The translations under genes were made by a program, and so were the position numbers. Source: a bacterium (GTDB taxonomy: Bacteria; Hydrogenedentota; Hydrogenedentia; Hydrogenedentiales; SLHB01). From it: DNA of 8,092 bases. The stretch is taken from assembly GCA_024231375.1 (NCBI GenBank), contig JAAEQP010000590.1:1-8092 (forward strand), in the 5' to 3' direction. Of the stretch, positions 1 to 5,085 are shown in pieces. A model generated the notes under the pieces. That model was not told the origin of the DNA and made no database searches. It was given only the letters and a program-made list of their open reading frames with translations. The first letter of the stretch is position 1, and each line of letters opens with the position of its first letter.

Positions 1-144
1 ACTGGTCACCGAGGGCCGTGTCGTGCGGCTGGGGGTACTGGTCACCGAGGGCCGTGTCGTGCGGCTGGGGGTACTGGTCACCGAGGGCCGTGTCGTGCGG
101 CTGGGGGTACTGGTCACCGAGGGCCGTGTCGTGCGACTGGGCTC
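1..144 (-). repeat. 36-bp in-frame tandem repeat encoding PSRTTRPSVTST
   Basis: Three identical 36-bp units begin at 1, 37 and 73. A fourth at 109-144 differs at four positions, all within its last nine bases. The unit is 12 codons long, so copy-number change keeps the frame of the minus-strand gene it belongs to. On the protein it reads as a Pro/Ser/Arg/Thr unit with SRTTRPSVTS at its core. A diverged copy (PSRTTRTSVSPR) occurs at residues 550-561, suggesting older units decayed while the newest expanded. The array is cut by the window edge, so total copy number is unknown. Perfect DNA identity points to recent slippage, recombination or gene conversion, or to an assembly-sensitive repeat. 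Confidence 0.93.
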
Positions 145-1866
145 GGACACGTTCGGCGCGGTGCTTCTCGTGCGGCTCGACGTCCTCGGACTCACGCTGG
201 TCCGTGTGGTCCGGCTGGGTGCGGACGCACTCGGCGTCGTACTCCTGCCACGCACCGACGGGGTACTCGAACCCCGCGAAGTCCGAGCAGTCCGGTTGGT
301 AGACGACGAACTCCCGGTCCGCGACGTGGGGCTAGTGCTCCGCAACGACCTCACGCCCCGCGATTCGATGGAACTCACGGCCGGCGATGCGCCCCGTTCG
401 ACCCTGCGCACGGAGGCGTAGGTATTCAGTCGTGCTTCGGGGTTCACCGAGACGGAACGCACCCGGGCGCTCCGCGCTGCGGAGGTGAAGGGCGTCCGCA
501 GTCCGCGGCTGCCCGTGTTGCGGACCGTCGTGAACTGCTCGCGTCCTCTCGAGGACTCCAGCGTGGCGACGCGTGAAGTGGCGTGGGCGCTTCGGGAACC
601 GTAGGTGGACGGTCCGCGGATCACGCGCCGGGGCGAGTACTCGCGCACCAGGTCCGGCGATCCGAAGATGGGCAGTTGGGGGCGCTGGTAACCCGAAGAA
701 TAGATGTCCCAGATGCCGATCTGCGTGTGCGGAACGCCTGTCACGATCGTCGGTGTGCATGCGTAGACCGAGCACGGGCCAAGGTAGAGGTCGTTGGCCA
801 GGCACGCCGTGGACGAGTACACCGAGAAGCGGATGCCGCCGACGGAGAAGGTAGCTCCTGTCACCACGCACGGGCGGTCGTAGATGTCCAGCGGGCTCCA
901 CACGAAGTTGGACCCGTAACGCGCGCTGGCGACCCACGCAGGGCCCCATGTGTCGCGGTACGTCCAGATCCAACCGTGCCTGGCGTGATTTCGCCACCGG
1001 CCATAGTGGCTCGTGACGTAGCTGAAGGGATAGTTGCCGATCCACGTATACCCGTATGCGGGGACGTAGCTCCAGTGGCCGTGGCGATAGGGGACGTAAT
1101 CGACCACCGCCGTCGGCTGCCAGTAGGGTTCGCTGTCCACGTAAACCCAGTTGCCATGAGGCGTCAGATCGGCGTAGCCCACAGGCACCTCTTTGACCAC
1201 CGTCTGAGACGGGAAGGGGTCGTTGCCCAGGGCAAGCAGCTTGGCGCGTTGCCGGTTCCAGGTGTCGAACTCGTCCTCGGCGTTCCGGTCGAAGGGCAAC
1301 GGAGTGGACGGCAGGAATCCCGGATCGACGAACGTGCGTTTGCCTTCACGTACCGTCACCGGACGGCCAATGTCCGTGTGGACCTTGGCGCGCCCCCACC
1401 GGACCGAGACCGTGGTGGCGCCTTCGCCCACGACATCGACACGGACCAACGAGTCTTTCTCAATTTCGACGGAGCAGGCCGGCGTCTGCAACCGAATCTC
1501 GCCCGAACTGCGCTTGACGCGGTGTACATAGAATGCGCCCGTCCAGCCGTTGAAGAGCATGTCGCGGCCGAGCTGCGACACCTCCAGCTTGCTGCCGTCG
1601 GCCATACGCACGAACGTACCGCCGTTCAACTCCAGTTCCAGGCTCGCCCCGTTGTCCGCCCACAGGATGTCGCCGGGCAGGATGAGCGTATTCAGCGTGG
1701 CGAAGCTCCAATCGTCGTCGTCCGTGCCCATCACGAGCGCGCCGCCGCTTTCGAAGCTCACGCGGGCGTGCATCATGGAATCCGCCGCGGCCCCGGTTGG
1801 GTAGGCGGCCGCAACCAGCACTGCCAGGATTGGGGTGACCATCGATGTGAAGAATTTCGTTCTCAT
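1..1866 (-). CDS. Secreted FecR-like / DUF6600-type protein with repetitive Ser/Thr/Arg tail (partial, C-terminus beyond window)
   Basis: The frame is open for 622 codons from an ATG at 1866 to the left edge without a stop, so the C-terminus is missing. Residues 1-29 look like a Sec signal peptide (basic start, hydrophobic core, AAA-D cleavage), implying export. Residues about 62-165 resemble a FecR domain: GDILWADNGASLELELNGG, then short beta-strands ending VSVRWGRAKV. Residues about 231-327 are Trp/Tyr/Gly-rich with spaced GNWVY, GHWSYVPAYGYTW, SHYGRW, WGPAWVA and FVWSPL motifs, the pattern I associate with DUF6600. From about 410 the chain is basic, Ser/Thr/Arg-rich, low-complexity and probably disordered, ending in 12-residue repeats. 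FecR domains classically act in sigma-factor signalling, but no sigma factor is visible and the protein appears exported rather than an inner-membrane anti-sigma factor. A surface or envelope role is inference. Start support: GGAG lies 7 nt upstream. Its molecular function is unknown. Confidence 0.82.
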   Translation of the reverse strand, partial: MRTKFFTSMVTPILAVLVAAAYPTGAAADSMMHARVSFESGGALVMGTDDDDWSFATLNTLILPGDILWADNGASLELELNGGTFVRMADGSKLEVSQLGRDMLFNGWTGAFYVHRVKRSSGEIRLQTPACSVEIEKDSLVRVDVVGEGATTVSVRWGRAKVHTDIGRPVTVREGKRTFVDPGFLPSTPLPFDRNAEDEFDTWNRQRAKLLALGNDPFPSQTVVKEVPVGYADLTPHGNWVYVDSEPYWQPTAVVDYVPYRHGHWSYVPAYGYTWIGNYPFSYVTSHYGRWRNHARHGWIWTYRDTWGPAWVASARYGSNFVWSPLDIYDRPCVVTGATFSVGGIRFSVYSSTACLANDLYLGPCSVYACTPTIVTGVPHTQIGIWDIYSSGYQRPQLPIFGSPDLVREYSPRRVIRGPSTYGSRSAHATSRVATLESSRGREQFTTVRNTGSRGLRTPFTSAARSARVRSVSVNPEARLNTYASVRRVERGASPAVSSIESRGVRSLRSTSPTSRTGSSSSTNRTARTSRGSSTPSVRGRSTTPSASAPSRTTRTSVSPRTSSRTRSTAPNVSEPSRTTRPSVTSTPSRTTRPSVTSTPSRTTRPSVTSTPSRTTRPSVTS

Positions 1867-1922
1867 GGCTCTTCTCCCGCGCTTTGGCGTTTCGGCGTCT
1901 GCAATACCAGACGAGAAGAGCC
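1867..1922 (-). promoter_or_regulatory. Structured 5' leader: inverted repeat burying the ribosome binding site
   Basis: Plus-strand GGCTCTTCTC (1867-1876) and GAGAAGAGCC (1913-1922) are perfect 10-bp inverted repeats 36 nt apart. In the minus-strand mRNA the proximal arm directly abuts the ATG at 1866 and contains the GGAG Shine-Dalgarno core (1874-1877). Inside the loop a smaller hairpin, CGTCTG (1896-1901) with CAGACG (1908-1913), shares one base with the outer arm. If transcription starts upstream of 1922, the folded leader would hide the start region, a layout known from translational switches and thermosensors. It could also act as a DNA operator. No run of T follows, so it is not a typical terminator. 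Confidence 0.55.
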
Positions 1923-2134
1923 TTGGTTGCATTCAAACTGAAAGAGAAGGAGAGGGGGGAGGAAGTTGAAGACCTGCGGTCGCGGGAGTGGCGCGGTCAG
2001 GAGACCACGCCACAGCGGGGATGCATCTCCTTTCCGGAAAGCATGTTACGAGCGGGATCGGTAGGGCGTGTCGAGGACGGCCCTTGGCCGCGCGGGCATA
2101 CGCACCAATCTTCAGCAACGGAGTCAGGCCGGTA
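1923..2134. other. Intergenic spacer between the two leftmost minus-strand genes
   Basis: This spacer should hold the 3' end of the symporter mRNA and the promoter of the FecR-like gene. Seen: a perfect 12-bp palindrome CTTTCCGGAAAG at 2030-2041, a short hairpin CGGCC-CTT-GGCCG within about 2078-2091, and a purine-rich tract at about 1940-1968. I find no convincing -35/-10 pair, no T-run terminator and no small ORF with a good ribosome binding site. Confidence 0.4.
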
Positions 2135-3469
2135 TCACTCCTCGCTGGATTCGCCGACCAAACCCTCGCTCTTGGCCACGGCGTAGGTACACACCAGGTC
2201 GCCCGTCACGTTGTTCATGGTCTCGAACATGTCGAGGATCGGGTTGATGCCCAGCGCCAAGGCCACGATCACCGCGATCTGGTCGCTACTCAACCCCATG
2301 GTGCCCAGGATGATGAACAGCAACATCAGACTGCCGCCGGGCACGCCGCCCGCGCCGATGGACGCCAGCACCGTCGTCAACACGAGTACCACCAGCTTCG
2401 CGGCAGTCAGATGAATGCCGAACATGCTGGCCGCGAGGATGGCGAACATGGGCAGATGCACGCACACGCCGTCCATGTTGATGGTCGCGCCGAGGGGCAG
2501 ACTGAAACTGGCCAGCTCGCGGCGGACCTTCAACTCATCGGTGGCGGTGACGATGGATACCGGCAAGGTGGCCGCGCTGCTCCGCGTGATGAACGCCATG
2601 ATCATGGCTTCGCGGATGCGCTTGAAGATGACAAAGGGGCTTTCGCCCGTCAGCAGCTTCAACAGCAGCGAATACACCACGAAGATCATCACCAGAATGC
2701 CAAACACCACACCCAAGGTCACCCGGACGTAGGGGCCCACAATGCTGGGGCCGTACAGGCCGAAATTCATGATGGATAGCGCCAACACGCCGATGGGGGA
2801 GTACTCCAGAATCCATTCCACCAACTTGAACATCACGTCGCGGCAGGCCTTCATGAAGTCCTCGAGCATGCCTAGCCGTGCTCTGGTCCGTTCGTTGTCA
2901 GCGGATTCCTTGGATACATGAATCGCGAGTCCGAAGAGGATGGAGAACACGATGATGGCCAGGAAATTGCCCGATGCCAGGCTTTGGAAGGGGTTCTTGA
3001 ACAGGTTACGCACGATCTGTGTGAGCGTGCCACCCGATTCCGCCTGCTCAGCCAGCGCTTCGGCTTCCCCGCCCATAGCGTTCGCCATGGTTTCCCAGCC
3101 GGCCAGGTCCTCACCCGCGCCGGGTTTGAACAGCAGGGCCAAAGCCACACCCACCAGCGCCGCCAACACCGAACATCCGAGATACCACCCGATTGTCTTC
3201 ACGCCGACCCGTCCGAACTTGCCCAAGGGCAGACTCGATGCGCCTACCACCAGCGAGAAGAAGATGACCGGTATGACGAGCATCTTGAGCATGTCGACGA
3301 ACACCACGCCGAACGGCGAGATGTAGGGAATGACGCGTGCCGCCACGGGCTCGCCCGTACTCGTCGACGCATACCACAACACGCCGCCAATGGCCGAACC
3401 CATTAAGAAACACACAATAATGCGGAGAATGAGCGACGTGCCGATGTACCAAGCAAACAGCTTCTTCAT
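2135..3469 (-). CDS. SDF/DAACS-family sodium- or proton-coupled amino acid/dicarboxylate symporter (GltP-like)
   Basis: A 444-residue inner-membrane symporter, near the usual length for the glutamate transporter (SDF, DAACS) family. The C-terminal half aligns well with the archetype GltPh: RSSAATLP at 296-303 (hairpin 1), GATINMDG at 327-334 (TM7), GAGGVPGGS at 372-380 (hairpin 2) and DMFETMNNVTGD at 413-424 (TM8). Asp333, Asp413, Asn420 and Asp424, matching GltPh Asp312, Asp394, Asn401 and Asp405, are kept, so cation coupling and amino-group binding look intact. Glu416 replaces the side-chain-binding Arg397, and Val335 replaces Thr314. Substrate is therefore uncertain; a neutral, basic or other non-acidic substrate is inferred. 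The loop at about 117-150 is longer and more acidic than expected. The ATG at 3469 has AAGGTG (3478-3483) 8 nt upstream. It lies 89 bp downstream of the MFS gene on the same strand. Confidence 0.93.
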   Translation of the reverse strand: MKKLFAWYIGTSLILRIIVCFLMGSAIGGVLWYASTSTGEPVAARVIPYISPFGVVFVDMLKMLVIPVIFFSLVVGASSLPLGKFGRVGVKTIGWYLGCSVLAALVGVALALLFKPGAGEDLAGWETMANAMGGEAEALAEQAESGGTLTQIVRNLFKNPFQSLASGNFLAIIVFSILFGLAIHVSKESADNERTRARLGMLEDFMKACRDVMFKLVEWILEYSPIGVLALSIMNFGLYGPSIVGPYVRVTLGVVFGILVMIFVVYSLLLKLLTGESPFVIFKRIREAMIMAFITRSSAATLPVSIVTATDELKVRRELASFSLPLGATINMDGVCVHLPMFAILAASMFGIHLTAAKLVVLVLTTVLASIGAGGVPGGSLMLLFIILGTMGLSSDQIAVIVALALGINPILDMFETMNNVTGDLVCTYAVAKSEGLVGESSEE

Positions 3470-3496
3470 AGTCGTGTCACCTTGTCAGAACCGCGA

Positions 3497-3512
3497 CGGA
3501 ACCCCCGTTCCG
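3497..3512. other. Small hairpin between the MFS and symporter genes
   Basis: CGGAAC and GTTCCG form a perfect 6-bp stem around a CCCC loop (GGGG in the minus-strand mRNA). It sits 27 nt upstream of the symporter start and just beyond the candidate -10. No T-run follows in either direction, so it is not a standard terminator. An attenuator, an mRNA-processing site or chance are all possible. Confidence 0.35.
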
Positions 3513-3515
3513 CCA

Positions 3516-3544
3516 AGTATCCCGACAACGGGCCGTGAATGCAA
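3516..3544 (-). promoter_or_regulatory. Weak candidate sigma70-type promoter for the symporter
   Basis: Read on the minus strand, TTGCAT (3539-3544) and GATACT (3516-3521) are separated by exactly 17 nt. The -10 matches the consensus at four of six bases and the -35 at three of six. It lies in the 89-bp gap before the symporter ATG, so that gene could be transcribed separately from the upstream MFS gene. This is pattern matching only; read-through from the MFS gene remains possible. Confidence 0.3.
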
Positions 3545-3558
3545 CAAGCGGACCCCGG

Positions 3559-4827
3559 TCAGACGCCCCTGCCGCGCGGGCGCCACAACATGGCGAGGGC
3601 CGCGACGCCACAGACCAGCGCGCCTGCCGAATAGATGGCTTGCAAGGGGACGGGCGGGATGGTGAGGGGGCCCAGGCGCACTCCGTCCATCGCGATCCAT
3701 GCCAGCAGCGGTCCGGCTGCGGATCCCACGTCGCATGCCGTCACGAACTGCGACAGATACCGGTTTCTGTTCGCGGGGGGGACGGCCAGCGACGCTTCGG
3801 CGTGGAGGGACACGCCCGCGGTGGTCACGCTGAAGAAGAAGCAGCACACGCCCGCGACCAAGACGACAGGCGGCAATGCCAGTTCCGACGCAAGCAGCAT
3901 CAACCCGCCCACCACGAAGGCGAAACCCGCGACGCGCCGACGTCCCCACCGGTCCGACACCATGCCGGCCACGGGCGCAAGTACTGTGTCGACGCACCAT
4001 CGGAGTCCAAGGATCGCGCCGGTCAAGCTGGCCACGCCGCAGGAGATGCCAAATACGGTCACGCGGTCGCCAAACCGTTCGAGCAACATGCTGCCCAAGG
4101 TGGAGAGCACAATCCCGCCGCCCACCAGACCTACCGCGAAGCCGCCCGTCATGAGGGCCAACGTCCCTTTCGCACGGTGCGGCGGTGGTGCGTCGCGCGG
4201 CGTAGATGAGTTGGCCGGTGCGGCAGGAATCGCTCCACGGTCGGGGTGGCGGCGTTGCGAGAGCCACGCCAGCACAATCGCGACAGACGAAATCGCTGCC
4301 AGGATGAAGGCTGTTCCACGGAATCCCACCGTGTCGGACAGCACACCACCCAGGACCGCGCCTGCGAACGCTCCCGCTCGCGCGATGCCGCCCACGAACC
4401 CCATCGCCGCGCCCAGACGCGCAGAACGCGCATGCCGCACTGCGGTCTGGAGGTATCCCAACCGAATGAACGACCAACAGACACCCCACGAGACCCGCGC
4501 CGCGAGCAGGATCAGGAACGTGTTGGTCAGTCCGTAGACGGCCGTGGCGCAGGCGCCCACCAGCATGGCCAGTACGAAAGGGCCTGACACGCCGTAGCGG
4601 TCGGCCATGGCCCCCGCGAATGGGTTCGATCCGAACCGCACCACGCGGTTGGCCGACAGGAGCACACCCACCTGCTTCCGCGTCAGCCCCAGTTCTCCGT
4701 AGTGCGACGGCAACACTGCATAGAGGAACATGTCGCCCAGTAGACTGAACGCGGCCGCCATCGCCGCAAGAATATGTGGCGGAAGCGGACGGCGCTTCGG
4801 TCTCGAACTGGTGGTCGTGGCAGACAC
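3559..4827 (-). CDS. Major facilitator superfamily (MFS) transporter
   Basis: A 422-residue multi-pass membrane protein with about 12 predicted helices in two halves, the usual size for a drug- or metabolite-type MFS carrier. An MFS motif A-like loop occurs in each half: GAMADRYG at 72-79 after TM2, and GMVSDRWGRRRV at 288-299 in the second half. A hydrophilic Pro/Arg-rich linker at about 191-221 joins the halves in the cytoplasm. TM1 carries an acidic residue (Asp32), often seen in proton-coupled carriers. The start is GTG at 4827; an in-frame TAG four codons upstream rules out a longer protein. No Shine-Dalgarno precedes it (the mRNA there reads CTCCTT), so translation may be leaderless or begin at Met23, just ahead of TM1. 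Substrate cannot be told from sequence. It may share a transcript with the downstream symporter. Confidence 0.9.
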   Translation of the reverse strand: MSATTTSSRPKRRPLPPHILAAMAAAFSLLGDMFLYAVLPSHYGELGLTRKQVGVLLSANRVVRFGSNPFAGAMADRYGVSGPFVLAMLVGACATAVYGLTNTFLILLAARVSWGVCWSFIRLGYLQTAVRHARSARLGAAMGFVGGIARAGAFAGAVLGGVLSDTVGFRGTAFILAAISSVAIVLAWLSQRRHPDRGAIPAAPANSSTPRDAPPPHRAKGTLALMTGGFAVGLVGGGIVLSTLGSMLLERFGDRVTVFGISCGVASLTGAILGLRWCVDTVLAPVAGMVSDRWGRRRVAGFAFVVGGLMLLASELALPPVVLVAGVCCFFFSVTTAGVSLHAEASLAVPPANRNRYLSQFVTACDVGSAAGPLLAWIAMDGVRLGPLTIPPVPLQAIYSAGALVCGVAALAMLWRPRGRGV

Positions 4828-4872
4828 AAGGAGACTCTAACAGAGGGAAAGGAGGGATGGAAATCTCGGCCG

Positions 4873-4908
4873 GACCCTCACCTGTGTCCTCTCCCAGAGG
4901 GAGAGGAT
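4873..4908. repeat. Degenerate copy of a dispersed intergenic hairpin repeat
   Basis: The tract contains CCCTCACC followed by a perfect 9-bp stem TCCTCTCCC (4887-4895), an AGA loop and GGGAGAGGA (4899-4907). I recognise this as resembling a repeat family found between genes in many bacteria, whose false translation gives the familiar NPLPEGEG-like peptide. The Asn/Pro-coding spacer is altered here, so it is a diverged copy. It sits between divergent genes, where such repeats are commonly found. No transposase lies nearby, and mobilisation in trans is inference. Confidence 0.65.
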
Positions 4909-4922
4909 CGGAGAATGCGTGA

Positions 4923-4944
4923 CGCGTGGGCACCGGGCCACGCG
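4923..4944. other. GC-rich inverted repeat in the divergent intergenic region
   Basis: CGCGTGG (4923-4929) and CCACGCG (4938-4944) are perfect 7-bp inverted repeats around an 8-nt spacer. It lies 15 nt from the dispersed hairpin repeat and about 70 nt upstream of the rightward promoter. It could be an operator, part of a longer repeat unit or an RNA hairpin; there is no T-run to suggest termination. Confidence 0.4.
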
Positions 4945-4981
4945 CTCGGCCGTGTGTTACCCATGTCCCCGGTTTGTACCC

Positions 4982-5036
4982 TCAACGGACCCCGGAGACC
5001 CGTCCACTCCGCTCCGTTGACTGCGCATCCCAACGG
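4982..5036. promoter_or_regulatory. Candidate operator: three CAACGG half-sites over the rightward promoter
   Basis: TCAACGGA (4982-4989) and TCCGTTGA (5013-5020) form a perfect 8-bp inverted repeat. The second arm is also inverted relative to CAACGG at 5031-5036, giving CCGTTG-N11-CAACGG. This inner pair covers the -35 element and most of the spacer of the promoter at 5017-5045, where a bound repressor would block RNA polymerase. CAACGG also occurs elsewhere in the window, including in genes, so the motif alone is not specific; the spacing and position make it interesting. No regulator gene is visible nearby. Confidence 0.4.
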
Positions 5037-5045
5037 GCCTACACT
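5017..5045 (+). promoter_or_regulatory. Sigma70-type promoter for the DUF4838-lysE pair
   Basis: TTGACT (5017-5022) is followed after exactly 17 nt by TACACT (5040-5045), five of six and four of six consensus matches with optimal spacing. Transcription would start near 5052, leaving a leader of about 34 nt with the Shine-Dalgarno at 5073-5077. It is the best promoter match I see in the window. Confidence 0.65.
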
Positions 5046-5072
5046 ACGCGTCACCAAATCACCGATAAATGC

Positions 5073-5077
5073 GGAGG
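5073..5077 (+). promoter_or_regulatory. Shine-Dalgarno that fixes the DUF4838 protein start
   Basis: GGAGG sits 8 nt before the ATG at 5086. Another ATG at 5081 is in a different frame and only 3 nt from GGAGG. The same reading frame stays open back to 4774, but that part lies upstream of the promoter and lacks a signal peptide, so 5086 is the supported start. Confidence 0.85.
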
Positions 5078-5085
5078 TCCATGCG

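Noticed and set aside
1..144. CRISPR array
   Set aside because: The 36-bp units are directly contiguous with no variable spacers and lie in frame within a coding region.
332..1045. A 237-codon minus-strand open frame overlapping the FecR-like gene
   Set aside because: It is out of frame with the coherent Trp/Tyr-rich domain, is Arg/Pro-rich and has no ribosome binding site or motif.
1867..1922. Rho-independent terminator
   Set aside because: The inverted repeat has a long 36-nt loop, no T-run on either side and ends at a start codon, which fits a leader element better.
583..1941. A 452-codon plus-strand open frame in the left part
   Set aside because: It lies opposite the FecR-like gene, shows no recognisable motif and is explained as a high-GC shadow of that frame.
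1988..2779. A 263-codon plus-strand open frame over the symporter 3' end
   Set aside because: It is His/Gln/Asp-rich without motifs and lies antisense to strongly conserved symporter sequence.
3485..4933. A 482-codon minus-strand open frame over the MFS gene
   Set aside because: It is frame-shifted relative to the membrane protein, has no transmembrane pattern and its start lies in the repeat region.
4774..5085. N-terminal extension of the DUF4838 protein to an upstream ATG
   Set aside because: It would pass through the MFS gene start, the dispersed hairpin and the promoter, and would hide the signal peptide; the GGAGG at 5073-5077 supports 5086.
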